Assembly (NCBI GenBank): GCA_032716605.1
Contig: CM064569.1
Coordinates: 6,180,273 to 6,244,272 of the forward strand
Length of the DNA: 64,000 nt
Reading direction: 5' to 3'
DNA from: Paralithodes platypus
Taxonomy: Eukaryota; Arthropoda; Malacostraca; Decapoda; Lithodidae
A program made the position numbers and the translations under genes. Shown piece after piece: positions 9,668 through 20,671 of this stretch. Below the pieces are notes generated by a model. That model was given only the letters and a program-made list of their open reading frames with translations, did not search any database and had not been told where the DNA came from. The first letter of the stretch is position 1, and the number at the start of each line of letters is the position of its first letter.

Positions 9668-10067
9668 TTAAAGGGGGTCACCGTTTTTTGTTTTTATCTT
9701 TCTCTCATTTTCTCTCTTTCCCTGGCTTGTATCCATTCGGCCCTATTCAGCCAACTGTTTTAAGACGTTTATCCCCATCCAGGTGTCGATTTCTTCCTGG
9801 CGAGCGATAGCGAGCCAGCATTGTATGGAGGAATCCGGCTTCGCCGGAGAAATTTTTCTATCGAAAAATGTACAAATTTAGCTTGCTGAAAAATAAATAT
9901 ATATACATCCTGGCTCACTACCGCTCGCCAGGAAAATATTGACACCTGGATGGGGCTCGACGTCTTAAAACAATAGGCTAAATGGGGCCGAATGGATACA
10001 AGCCAAAGAGGGAGAGAAAGAGAAAAAAAAGCGAGGTGGGCTCCCTTAAGTGAAAACCTCCCCTTAA
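9668..10067. mobile_element. Family B foldback element
   Basis: Starts TTAAAGGGGGTCACCG. The inverted halves are anchored by CCTGGCGAGCGATAGCGAGCC (9797-9817) and its inverse near 9920. It ends CTCCCTTAA at 10049, followed by an extra TTAAGTGAAAACCTCCCCTTAA-like stub that looks like a remnant of a family A end. Confidence 0.75.
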
Positions 10068-10245
10068 CCTCCGTTCCTTCACATATTTTCCACCTCCACT
10101 ATTGTCTCTCTCCTTGCAACTCATTTTTTTTTGTATATATCCCTCCAAAGTTTGATTCACATTGTAGTTGTCTGTATAATATTATCTTCCGGCACTTATT
10201 TTATATTTGTATTATTATTCTGTCATCTGTTGTTCTCTTCTCCGG

Positions 10246-10248
<3 letters not shown>

Positions 10249-10283
<35 letters not shown>

Positions 10284-10304
10284 ACGCTCACGCTCTCGAT
10301 CTCT

Positions 10305-10345
<41 letters not shown>

Positions 10346-10377
10346 CTCCCTCCTCTCATCCCTCTCTCTCTCTCTCT

Positions 10378-10440
<63 letters not shown>

Positions 10441-10629
10441 CCCGCTCACGCTCTCGCTCTCGATCTCTCCCCCCCCCTCTCTCTCTCTCGCTTTCGATCT
10501 CTCCCCCCCTCTCTCTCTCTCTCTCTCATCGTCGGCTTTCCTCTCTCCTCTCTCTCTCCTCTCTCTCCTCGAATTCATCTCTCTCTCGATCTCTCTCTCT
10601 GATGATCTCCCTCCCGCTCTCGCTCTCCC

Positions 10630-10686
<57 letters not shown>

Positions 10687-10712
10687 CCCTCTCTCTCTCT
10701 CTCTCTCTCCCC
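10249..10712 (+). repeat. (CT)n-rich low-complexity tract with CCCC and CACGCT interruptions
   Basis: About 460 bp of nearly pure pyrimidine. Open frames in both directions encode Ser/Leu or Arg/Glu repeats and are artefacts of composition. Confidence 0.95.
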
Positions 10713-11229
10713 TCCACATTACATACTTCCTCCTTCTCACCTTTTCACTTTCTTGTCTCCCAGTTTCTCTTGTTCGTCCACTTTACGATTTGTTTTTCTT
10801 TTTTGTTCTTGCTTCTTTCGCCTGTTCAGTTTTTGAAGAGCATTTTCATTCCAGCTTATTACCCAATTCATATTACATGGTACTCCAGAAAGAATATTCT
10901 ATTTTTGGATAAACGTCTATTTCATATGTCTTTGTGTCAAGGGTATGCAATTTCAACATAAAACCTTTGCCTCTTCTCTCTCTCTCTCTCTCTCTCTAGC
11001 TAGACATGAACATTATATATACTAAAATAAGAGGAATAAGTGAAGGTATGAATGTAATTCCTTTCCATTCCTAACTATACTATAAATTCCTTAAGGTAAT
11101 TCCCAAGCCCTGTAAGGTTATTCACTTCTAACTGTTTTCGTGTACGGCAAATTGACGGAGGGTGCGGAGGATGGTGAGAGAGCCTTCATCTTTGCTATCC
11201 CTTCCTTCCACTATCTCTTAGGGTTGATC

Positions 11230-11364
11230 TCCCTACTAGGATTAAGTCCTGGCCACCTCGCAGGGATCGTAAGATCTGTGTGGCCAGTGTATCTATGTAA
11301 AATACATATGTAAATCTCTCTCTCTCTCTCTCTTTCCTTCTCTTTCTCCCTCTCTCTCTCTCTC

Positions 11365-11396
<32 letters not shown>
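11230..11396 (+). mobile_element. Short LINE-type 3' end followed by (CT)n
   Basis: AAGTCCTGGCCACCTCGCAG ... GATCTGTGTGGCCAGTGTAT ... CTATGTAA also occurs at 33096-33165 and in diverged form at 20030-20090 and, inverted, at 44715-44770. Each copy is abruptly truncated on one side and runs into a microsatellite on the other, as expected for a 3'-anchored retroelement end. Confidence 0.6.
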
Positions 11397-11565
11397 ATTC
11401 AAACGTTCCTCCTTTGTGCAATTAATGTTTTATAGGCGTGAGATTCAGCGCACGAGTAAATGAAACATGGCTGGCTGGGACCGTAGACTTATTCGGTTGT
11501 TGTTCACCAGGACCAGTCTATCACTTCGCGGCATTTTTGTATTTAACTACCTCACCACATTTGTT

Positions 11566-11727
<162 letters not shown>

Positions 11728-11755
11728 GGAACTTCACACATCAACATACACGTTG

Positions 11756-11960
11756 ATTAATTAACCCTCTGAGTACGGGTAACGTCTTTTCATTATATTC
11801 TAGCTGTTATTGACTTTATTCAGTTTAGGAAGGACCTCTAGCAAGAAAAGGGCTGCTAACTATCTCAATTAACCATCTTAGCTACAACAGATCATTCCTA
11901 AGAGGCAAAATAAAATTGTCTATATATAACTAGGATTAATTATGATAGAGGTCACCCGCA
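11756..11960. mobile_element. Family F-like short element
   Basis: TTAACCCTCTGAGTACGGGTAACGTC-like start, internal TTCAGTTTAGGAAGGA and ATTGTCTATATATAACTAGG. The right end is degraded. It is related to 46153-46358. Confidence 0.5.
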
Positions 11961-12057
11961 CTACATGAATCAAATACGCTGAACAAACTCACAAGTGGCG
12001 ATCAATGGCTCTCCGACATAAAAAGCCAGTTTACTCATAATACAAACGTAATTCTCC

Positions 12058-12380
12058 TTAAGCGGGATGGTTCACTTTTGGTCGATTATTTTTTCAAATA
12101 TTATTATTTTTCTAGTTTCTTCCCTAGACCTCCATCAAACTTAAAATACAACACTAGGACCCCCCTTCAAGATATATTTGTACATTTATCGATAGAAAAA
12201 ATAATCCCGGCCGAAGGCCGCTTCCTCTTAAATTACAGGCTCGCTATCGCTCGCCAGGAAAAAATTATACCTAAATGACACTAAAAGTCTTGATATTGAC
12301 AAAGAAAAAGGGCAAAAGGTCTTAAAATCGCCAAACCATTGGGCTGGACATCTTAAAATTTCAAATATTTGGGGGAAAAG
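12058..12380 (-). mobile_element. Family A element running into assembly gap
   Basis: Starts TTAAGCGGGATGG, then TAGTTTCTTCCCTAGACCTCC and the inverse core GGCTCGCTATCGCTCGCC. The right end is lost in the N run. Confidence 0.8.
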
Positions 12381-12480
12381 NNNNNNNNNNNNNNNNNNNN
12401 NNNNNNNNNNNNNNNNNNNNNNNNNNNNNNNNNNNNNNNNNNNNNNNNNNNNNNNNNNNNNNNNNNNNNNNNNNNNNNNN
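12381..12480. other. Assembly gap (100 N)
   Basis: A run of exactly 100 N, the usual placeholder for a gap of unknown length. It separates a family A copy from the middle of a LINE endonuclease domain. Confidence 0.99.
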
Positions 12481-13000
12481 ACTTCATGAATATCACATAG
12501 AGCCATATAAATTTGTTCATAAAGACCGTAACAATGGAAAACAAAGAGGGGGGGTTGCAATGTACGTTGCAACCTACTTAAACCCAGTTGAGGTGACTCC
12601 CCGAAAGTAATGCAGAAATAGTGTGCGTCAAAATAAATACAAAAAACATGAACTTAAATATCACTACAGCGTACCGACCACCGAGACTAACTGTTGCCGA
12701 TGATACAATTTTTTATGAAATACTAGAGAAAACCATTAATTCCGACGAAACAGTTTTACTAGGTGACTATAACCTCCCCCTAATTGACTGGAATACCCTG
12801 ACCGGAAAAAAATGCTGAGTCACGCCTAATGACAAGCTTCATCCAGGACAATTTTTTGACTCAACACGTAAAACAGCCGACGCGAGACAGGAATATATTA
12901 GACCTCGTAATCACTACCTAAGAAAATCTATTATCAAACCTGGATGTAGGTGAACATCTGGCAACGTCCGATCATAAAATCTTAAGAATCAACGTTATAA
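12481..13000 (+). pseudogene. CR1-like LINE (outer copy): endonuclease domain remnant
   Basis: This encodes part of an APE-type endonuclease, the domain that nicks target DNA for target-primed reverse transcription. Visible pieces are GGVAMYV just after the gap, AYRPP, then LLGDYNLPLIDW (conserved GDFN/W block) and a TSDHK-like block near 12966. The N-terminal part lies in the gap. The frame is broken by several stops (after KKC at 12818; TGA near 12858; TAA near 12918). It belongs to the LINE continued at 13000-14517 and 19249-19829. Confidence 0.75.
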
Positions 13001-14517
13001 GCAAATATTCCACAGTAAAAACAACAGGAATGGTTTCGGACTTTAAAAACGCAAATTATGACTGACTTAAGGAATCGCTATCAAACATACACTCAAACCT
13101 CATAAAATATATAAACAAAGTAAATGAACTATGGGGACATTTTAAGTCTACAATTACAGAAGCGCATAAACAATTTGTACCCATGAAACCAAAACGTAAT
13201 ACGAAATCAAGTATGCTCCCTTAGTACAGTAGAGACATTGGCAAGGCAAAAAGGAAAAGGAATCAACTCCACAAACTTGTAAAAAATAACACAAACACTG
13301 AAGTAATTAAAAACTTGTACAAAAATAGTAGAAGGGAAGTGAAAAAAATAATTAGGGCGAACAAACAAAATTACGAAATGACTATTGCCAGAGAGAGTGC
13401 CACAAACCCCAAACAATTTACAGTTATGTAAATAAATATAAACAGATCAAAAGCGGAATCGGACCGCTAATAGAAGATGGCCAGACAATAACAGGTGACA
13501 CAAACACGGCAAATATGCTCAACAAATATTTTGGCTCAGTTTTCACAGAAGTGATCGATCATACCCCTGAAAATAACACCTCAACTCATGTGATAGGAGA
13601 TTTCACCATCAGTGTTAGCGAAGTACAAAGCAAATTGAGTAATTTAAATGTAAATAAGACCCCGGGACCCGACATGCTCCACCCGAAAATAATTAAGAAT
13701 GTTAAGGACGAAATAGCAAAACCCCTGACACAACTATTTAACTTATCATTACTACAAGGGATTGTACCGAGTGTTTGGAAAGATGCAAACATTACGCCAA
13801 AATACAAGAAGGGTAGCAAGGCCAAAGCGAGTAATTACAGACCAATTAGTCTAACTTCAATTGTAAGAAAAATCATGGAAAAAATCCTTAGAGATAAGAT
13901 AGTAGATTACCTCGAATCAAACAACCCAATCAAAAATAGTCAACACGGCTTTAGATCAAATAAGTCATGCCTAACAAATTTGATTTAATTTTATAACAAA
14001 CTATTCACATATAACGACATGACGAAATCACTAGATATAATCTTCTTGGACTTTCAAAAAACTTTCGACAAGGTGCCACTGGCTAAACTGGAGAGGATAG
14101 GTATCAAAGGTGAAATTCATTCTTGGATACAAAATTGGCTTACAGACAGAAGACAGAGAGTGGTGATAAATGGAGTAGAATCGGAGTGGGAGCCTGTCAC
14201 TAGTGGAGTTCCACAGGGTTCAGTCCTTGGACCGGTCCTGTTTCTAATTTACATTAACGATATTGATGTAGGGGTAAACAACACCATTTCTAAATTCGCC
14301 GACGATACAAAAATAGGAAATACAGTCCTGAACGAAGATGATAGAAATGCGTTGCAATCTGATTTAAACAATATATCAGAGTGGTCGAAAAAATGGCAGA
14401 TGCCCTTCAATGTCGATAAATGTCAGGTGCTGCAGGCTGGTAGCAGAAATATGAAATACAAATACGAAATGAATGGCAAACAAATAAAAACCGCAACGGT
14501 AGTAAAAGACCTAGGGG
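13000..14517 (+). pseudogene. CR1-like LINE (outer copy): reverse transcriptase, interrupted by a second LINE
   Basis: After a degraded linker (13000-13510) come RT blocks in two frames. 13515-13988 has VNKTPGPDMLHP, ITPKYKKGSKAKASNYRPIS and QHGFRSNKSCLTNLI; 14019-14549 has motif A IIFLDFQKTFDKV, motif B TSGVPQGSVLGPVLF and motif C SKFADDTK. Both catalytic Asp pairs are intact. A stop and frameshift lie between the two frames (about 13987-14018). Similarity to chicken CR1-type RT (NYRPISLTS, QHGF, SCLTNL, SGVPQGS) places it in the CR1 group by motif recall, without a search. The domain stops abruptly after a conserved DLG at 14517, where the inner LINE begins; the rest resumes at 19249. Confidence 0.85.
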
Positions 14518-14860
14518 TTTTCGGTTATTTTTGTTTTCGGTTAGTCTAGGCTATCATCCCTGGTGGCCTATTTCTGCGTACTTCAATTTTTAAATTTTCA
14601 GTTAGGCTATCACCGCTGGTGGCCTATTTCTGCTTACCAGTATTTCATAATTTTTGTTTTCGGTTAGGATAGGCTATAACCCCTGGTGGCCTATTTCTGT
14701 TTAAATAAACATAAAATTGTTTTCGGTTCGGCTATCACTGCGTATTCAAATTTAATTTAGTTTTGTTTTAATTTTCGGTTAGGCTATCACCGCTGATAAC
14801 CTATTTGTGTGTATTTCAACATTTTTGTTTTCGGTTAGGCCTATTTAAGTAAGTGAAGCG
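14518..14860 (+). promoter_or_regulatory. 5' UTR monomer repeats of the inner LINE
   Basis: Five to six degenerate units starting TTTTCGGTTAGGCTATC and containing CTGGTGGCCTATTTCTG, spaced 53-62 bp (starts near 14536, 14597, 14658, 14720, 14773, 14829). They are followed by a short GTGAGTTTAGTGTTTTTAAA repeat up to the ORF1 start. Tandem 5' monomers carry the promoter in some LINEs, such as mouse L1; a promoter role here is inference. Confidence 0.6.
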
Positions 14861-14963
14861 ACCTGAAGGGAGTGAAGTGTTTTTAAAGTGAGTTTAGTGT
14901 TTTTAAAGTGAGTTAAGTGTTTTTTAAGTGAGTGAAGTGAATCTGAAGAAAGTGATCGTCACC

Positions 14964-16079
14964 ATGCCTCGTGCCTGTACGAACTGCGCCAGTAGGTTTG
15001 GTGCTTCCATGTTGCTCCTTCGATCCACAAGTCGGCCGCCTCTGCCAGCAAGGAGAGGTTTTGACATAAAAATTGGATTGAAGCCCACAACAAGATCAAC
15101 GCCCTCACCAGGAAGCTGGAATCACTCCAAGAGTTTGTAACACTCAACGTTGGAGTATCACTAACTCCAATTGTTTTAACTCCAGCATCCACCACCACCC
15201 CAACGTCATCTGCCAACAATCCAACACCTGCAGTAGACACTGCAGCAGATGCTTCTGACGAACCTGAGCCGACATCAAACCAGGACAGCCGCCCTGTTCA
15301 CCTTAGTCTCTCCCCCACTCCTCGTGCAAGAAGCCTGCTAGCACGAACAGTACCAACCCCTCGCCCCCGTTCTAACCACTCCTCTCCCCGACCTGTACGT
15401 AGAGTCCCGCCACCACAGGTTTCCGGATTTACACCAGTGAGGAACGGTGCACGGCCAACGCAGAAAAGGTCTCATCTACCAGTCACAATGTCAAACAGAT
15501 TTGAGATATTGGTAGAGATGGAAGACGAACCAGAGGAGACCAGGCTCGTTGGGGGATTCCATCCTACGAGGACAGGTCGAAGAGTTCTGCGACAGAGTCC
15601 CAAATCAACGAAAAAGATTTTGCATCCCAGGAGCTGGACTGGACGACATTGTGGAAGCCTTCGAAGATACCACAAAGGATGCAAATGAAAATACCCTTTT
15701 TGTCATCCATGCTGGTTCAAATGACGTCATGCGCACCAGATCCGAAGAGTTCATGGAGAAATATCGCAACATGATCCAGCACTACAAAAACAAGTCAAGG
15801 AATATCATCATCTCAGGCATTCTCCCCAAGATCGACACACCTGACAAATTCTACGACAAGGCCTTCAGCACAAATAGCCGACTAAAATATTTGTGTCTGA
15901 GGGAAGAAGTTGAATTCATCAACCTCTGGAACAACTTCTACAACCAGCCTACTCTGTTCCGCAAGGATGGCACTCATCTAAACCCTGTGGGTTCAGCACG
16001 CATTGGTCGTCTCCTACACGAAGCAGTCCGCAGCCATGGATTAAAAATCGCCATCCGAGAAGAAGCAGCAGTGACATAA
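14964..16079 (+). pseudogene. LINE ORF1 with SGNH-esterase domain, frameshifted
   Basis: The start ATG at 14964 has a good context (CACCATGC) and encodes MPRACTNC..., a short Cys-rich beginning. A segment EAHNKINALTRKLESLQE near 15080 looks like a coiled coil. A long Ser/Thr/Pro-rich linker follows, then the esterase at 15549-16079: block I GDSILRG, block III HAGSNDV and block V DGTHLNPVG, which supply the Ser, Asn and Asp-His expected of SGNH hydrolases. Esterase domains are known in ORF1 of CR1-clade LINEs, where they are thought to help RNP or membrane association. Damage: a frameshift near 15005, a TGA at 15062, and one extra G in the run at about 15550, just before the catalytic GDS block. 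Confidence 0.8.
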
Positions 16080-16162
16080 ATCATCCAACGCCAAGAAAAA
16101 AACAGAGGCAACCGAGGACCACCAGCGAAAAGGACCGAAGACAGCGAGGACCGAGGACAGCC

Positions 16163-19028
16163 ATGAACATAAATGTAGATCCGACAAGAACCAAAAATAT
16201 TATTAAAGAGCGTTCCGTGAGTTCTAAAATAACAAATTTAAAGGTTTTCTATGCAAACGCTCGTAGCATACGCAATAAATTTTCAGATTTAGAGGAGCTA
16301 GTGTTTACAGAAGAATTATGATGTGATTGGCATAACAGAATCTTGGCTCAATACAGAAGATAGAGACTTTTTAGCAGAGTATTCACTTCCCGGTTATGTA
16401 ATGTTTGAGAAAAGCCGAATAAATCGAAATGGAGGTGGCGTTTTACTTTATATTAAAGAAAGTCTTAACCCTACCCTCTTGTCAAAACCTCAAATTGTGA
16501 ACGTCGACGCATCTTTTGTGCTAATAAAGAATAATAAAGGTACAAAAATAATACTTGCATTAATATAAAGACCTCCAGCTCAATCAGTGCAAACTGACCG
16601 AGAAATTTACGAACAAATTGCAGATGTAAGTAACTCACAAGATACCGTAATTTTTGGCGACTTTAATTTACCTGTGACCAAGTGGGGCGATACTCTTACT
16701 TCACACTCCGGACATGACTTGTATACGTACTTGCAAGAGAGTTCGCTTTATCAATTTGTTTGAACGCCAACCCGTGGTAATAACATTCTTGACATTGTAC
16801 TTGCAACAAAAGAAAAATTAATAGAGAATTTGAATGTTGGTGATGAATTCAGTAACAGCGACCATCGTACGATAACTTTCACTTTAAAGTTTACTAGTAA
16901 CGAACCAAATAGTAGCATCGAAAAAGTCCCTAATTTCAAGAAAGCAAACTTCCATAAACTTAGCTATGTTTAAAGAAACTGACTGGAGCTTTTTAATTCA
17001 CAATAACGACATAAATACATCTTGGAAGTTATTCGAAGCCACTTACCTAAAAGGAGTGCAAGACTGCATACCATCGAAAATACGGCGTCCAGGCCATAAT
17101 AATAAGCCCAAATGGTGGAATAAAGATATTTCAAACTGCCTGCTTGCTAAAACATTTGCTAATGATAGATTAAAATCCTCACAAAATGACGAAGAACGGC
17201 TGAAATATGTAGAGCTACGACGCAAAGCAAAGCAAAGTAAATAGACCTTAGAGTTACATATTGCGAATCAAAGTAAAACAAACCCGAAAGAATTCTATAG
17301 TTATATCAGAAAGAAAAAAGTAGTTACTTCAACTGTTGGACCGTTAGTCGATGAAAATGGAGAATACACCAAAGACGAAGTACAAATGAGTAATGCCCTC
17401 AATACCTTCTTTGCATCAGTTTTTACAACAGAAGACCTCAGTGATATCCCTACACCATCGCCGATTCAGATTGATAATTCAGATGTTCTAAGCAATATCA
17501 CCGTTACAGAGAGAGAAGTATTGAATTGTTTAGATAAACTCAAGGTAAATAAAACGCCTGGACCTGATACAATCTCGCCTAGAGTTCTAAAGGAAGCTAA
17601 GGATGAGCTCTCCAAACCACTGACATTACTATTCAATAAATCCTTGCAGTCTGGAACTGTGCCCGATCAGTGGAAGCTAGCCAACGTAACACCGATATTC
17701 AAAAAAGGCAGCAAATCCCTACCCAGTAACTATCGTCCAATTAGCTTAACCTCAGTTGTATGTAAAATGCTAGAAACGGTCATACGAGACAGACTCGTAA
17801 ATCACTTAGAGGAAAATAACATACTTAAAGATACTCAACACGGCTTTCGTAAAAAACGTTCCTGTTTAACAAACCTCTTAGACTTCTTCCACGATATCCT
17901 CAACCTCTACGATGAGAGTAAAGCTGTAGATATTATATACCTTGATTTTCAAAAGAACTTTGACAAAGTTCCCCACAAACGTTTACTGCTAAAACTAAAA
18001 GCGCATGGAATACAAGACGGTGTGTTGAAATGGATAGAAAATTGGCTCAGCGACAGAAAGCAAAGAGTAGTCATAAACGGTAAGGCATCTAAATGGACCA
18101 ATGTAAGTAGCGGGGTACCCCAGGGATCGGTACTAGGACCAATTCTCTTTCTAATTTACTTCAACGACATAGATGAGGGTCTCACCTGTACAATCTCAAA
18201 ATTTGCTGACAAACAAAAATTGCAAATAGCGTACTCTCAAAAGAACAAGTTGACGATGTGCAACACAATCTAGATAAATTGTCATGTTGGGCCCAAATTT
18301 GGCAAATGAGTTTCAATGCGGATAAATGTAAAGTACTACATATCGGATACCTAAATGAGAAAGCAAACTATTCGATGAATGGCACTCAGCTTAAGAATGT
18401 AAACAGAGAAACCGATCTGGGAGTAACAATATCGAGTAACCTAAAACCGAGTCAACAATGTTCAGAACTTGTTAAGAAGGCAAACAAAATAATTGGCTTT
18501 ATAGGCAGGTCATTTGAGCATAAATCCAAAGAAGTTATCCTAACCCTTTACAATTCCTTAGTCCGCCCTCTTCTGGAATACTGCGTTCAATGCTGGTGCC
18601 CTTATTACCAAAAAGATATAAACAAGCTAGAACGAGTTCAACGTAGAGTTACCAAAATGATACCTAGCCTAAAGAACAAACCATACGAAGAGCATCTTAG
18701 AGAATTAAATCTATTTCCTTTAACCCAGCGCAGATTAAGAGGTGACTTAATTCAAGTGTTCAAAATCATCAAAGGCATCGACAATATGAACTGTAGTAAG
18801 TACTTCACTATCGACCAATCTAATTACACGCGGGGAAACGGTTGCAAAATTATTGGTAAATCTTTTAACTCACACGAATCTAAGAATTTCTTCTTCAATC
18901 GAGTTGTCAACTTGTGGAATGGGCTTCCCCGAAACGTTATAGACTGCATCACCGTTAATTCATTTAAACTCCGCCTAGACAAATATCTCGTATCAAACCC
19001 GCGACTGACTGCGTTTGTAAATGAATAA
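16163..19028 (+). pseudogene. LINE ORF2: APE endonuclease plus reverse transcriptase, multiply broken
   Basis: Translation would start at ATG 16163. Endonuclease blocks: FYANARSIRNKF, VIGITESWL, GGGVLLYI, VIFGDFNLP and SDHRTITF. RT (17386-18240): NKTPGPDTISP, NVTPIFKKGSK, NYRPISLTS, QHGFRKKRSCLTNL, motif A IIYLDFQKNFDKV, motif B SSGVPQGSVLGPILF. The C-terminal domain is 18258-19028 (TDLGVTISSNL, RPLLEYCVQCWCP, RRLRGDLIQVFKI, TRGNG, LWNGLPRNV). Disruptions: an extra T near 16315, TAA at 16566, TGA near 16760, a frameshift near 16960, TAG at 17242, and a small deletion at motif C (about 18210) that removes the second catalytic Asp and shifts the frame. The copy cannot encode active RT. Confidence 0.88.
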
Positions 19029-19248
19029 CTTTATTTTATCCCCCCTCAGTTACTAACCCATCTGTCCCCTACTAACTTCCTAATCCTGCCACGGACATTA
19101 GTTCCAGGGCAGTAATTCCCTTTCCAATGTTCCCTTACCCACTCTAAACCACTGTTTGGACACTTGATCCTCAGTGTTTTGGAGGACAAGCAACCTAGAA
19201 GGGTCACTATATCTGTTGTTGCTTGATTTCCTTTGTACTCCTTTGTAC
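19029..19248 (+). other. 3' UTR of the inner CR1-like LINE
   Basis: It contains CCCTAGGGCAG-like text (CAGGGCAGTAATTCCC), then CAGTGTTTTGGAGGACAAGC and TTGATTTCCTTTGTACTC with a second CTTTGTACT unit. The same end occurs at 4281-4380, and a diverged version at 56850-57055, where it runs into (CA)n. Confidence 0.8.
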
Positions 19249-19829
19249 TAATATCTGAAACCCTAAAAACTTCCGACCAATGTATAGCAGCTGCAAATAA
19301 GGCAAACATAGCATTGGGCTTTATTAAACGAAAATTTACATATAAACATGAGAACGTAATAGTGCCACTGTTCAAAAGTATGGTGAGGCCCCACCTTGAA
19401 TATGGTGTGCAGTTCTGGTCACCTTATCTGATCAAGGACATTGTAAGACTCAGTCAGTACAGCGTAGAGCGACGAAGATAATACCCTCATTAAGAAATAA
19501 ATCATATGAAGAAAGACTTAAACGATTGAACCTGTTCTCATTAAAAAAAGAGGAGGTTGAGGGGTCAGCTTATTGAGTGCTTTAAGATACTAAAAGGTTT
19601 CGACTTTCGATGTAAATGCACTATTCACATTAAACAATACTAATCAAACTCGCGGAAATGGAATGAAATTAAAAACCAAAAAGGCAAACCTAGATGTCAC
19701 AAAGAGTTTCTTCACCTACAGTGTGGCGACAGAGTGGAATAAACTACCAGCGAGAGTGGAGGAGAGCGACACAATAAACGCTTTCAAGGGAAGGCTTGAC
19801 CACTATCTACAGAGGGCTGGGGTGATATA
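19249..19829 (+). pseudogene. CR1-like LINE (outer copy): C-terminal part and 3' end
   Basis: Continues the outer RT in frame from ISETLKTSDQC, with ANKANIALGFIKRKF, PLFKSMVRPHLEYGVQFWSP, then frameshifts (near 19450 and 19550), and a VATEWNKLPARV-type block near 19730. It ends GGGGTGATATAAAAAAAAAA, consistent with a LINE 3' end, and is followed by TATG/TA repeats. The 5' part of the same element is at 12481-14517. Confidence 0.82.
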
Positions 19830-19839
19830 AAAAAAAAAA

Positions 19840-19937
19840 AATTATGTATGTATGTATGTGTATGTGTGTGCACTGTACAGTATGCATATATATGTATATA
19901 TATACTGTATATATATGTATGTATGTATGTATGTGTA

Positions 19938-20027
<90 letters not shown>
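19840..20027 (+). repeat. (TATG)n then (TA)n microsatellite
   Basis: GTATGTATGT runs grade into more than 40 TA units. Open frames here are Tyr-Ile repeats only. Confidence 0.95.
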
Positions 20028-20030
<3 letters not shown>

Positions 20031-20112
20031 TGTAAGGCCAGACTGCCTAGCAAGGACCATGAGGTCTGTGTGGTCTGTGTATCTATGTAGCTCTCTCTCT
20101 CTCTCTCTCTCT
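20028..20112 (+). mobile_element. Short LINE-type 3' end followed by (CT)n
   Basis: CAAGGACCATGAGGTCTGTG ... GTGTATCTATGTAG, then (CT)n. It is a diverged relative of 11230-11310 and 33096-33165. Confidence 0.5.
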
Positions 20113-20436
20113 GGGTTGTATTCATTCGGCCCCATTAAATAGATACTGTTTTAAGATGTTTATCCCTATCAGATGTCGATTGTTTCCTGGCGAGCGGTGG
20201 CGAGCCAGCTTTGTTTGTAAATGTTTTTGACAGCAGGCTAAATTTGTACATTTTTCGATAGAAACATTTCTCCGGCGAAGCCGGATTTCTTCATACAATG
20301 CTGGCTCACTATCGCTCGCCAGGAAAAAATTAACACTTCGATGGGGATAATCGTACAGTAGGCTGAATGGGGCTGAATGGATACACGCCAGGGAAAGAGA
20401 GAGAAGGTAAGAACAAATGCAGGTCACCCCCCTTAA
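20113..20436. mobile_element. Family B foldback element
   Basis: Inverted halves with CCTGGCGAGCGGTGGCGAG at 20188 and its inverse near 20300, central TCCGGCGAAGCCGGA hairpin, and end GGTCACCCCCCTTAA at 20436. The left terminus merges with the preceding (CT)n. Confidence 0.75.
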
Positions 20437-20671
20437 CTTAAATACAATATATAGAATGAATGAAAGAAAGATAAATATTGAAATATGAAAAATATAAAGA
20501 CACGCAGGTTGATTGACTGGTTAATAAGAAAGATGAAGTTAGATTGACAGATATGCAGATAAACAGTTACATAGATACATACGCACAGATAGTCAAGTAT
20601 CCATACGAACACTATTTAATAAGTAAAATAATAGACAATAACTAAATGACTGCCGAATACTGACTAACTGG
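20437..20671. other. Unassigned spacer before LTR element
   Basis: AT-rich, with GATA/GACAGATA-like simple sequence. No gene was seen. It ends CTGG, the left target duplication of the element that follows. Confidence 0.4.

Larger units (their letters stand above)
14518..19248 (+). mobile_element. CR1-like LINE (inner copy), nearly complete, nested in another CR1-like LINE
   Basis: About 4.73 kb. The order is 5' UTR with monomer repeats, ORF1 with an SGNH-esterase domain, ORF2 with APE endonuclease and reverse transcriptase, then a 3' UTR ending in two CTTTGTACT(C/A) units. The boundaries are unusually clear, because joining the flanks at 14517 and 19249 lets the outer LINE's reading frame continue. 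I see no clear target duplication beyond one or two bases, as is common for CR1. Both ORFs carry stops and frameshifts, so this copy is dead. Fragments of the same family lie at 4281, 52520 (minus) and 56238. Confidence 0.88.

Noticed and set aside
9992..10961. Ser/Leu-rich frames up to 306 codons and Arg/Glu frames opposite
   Set aside because: Composition artefact of a (CT)n tract; three overlapping frames are equally open.
15549..16079. Host SGNH esterase gene
   Set aside because: The domain is in frame-shifted continuity with a LINE ORF1 and lies directly before a LINE ORF2; esterase domains are a known part of CR1-type ORF1.
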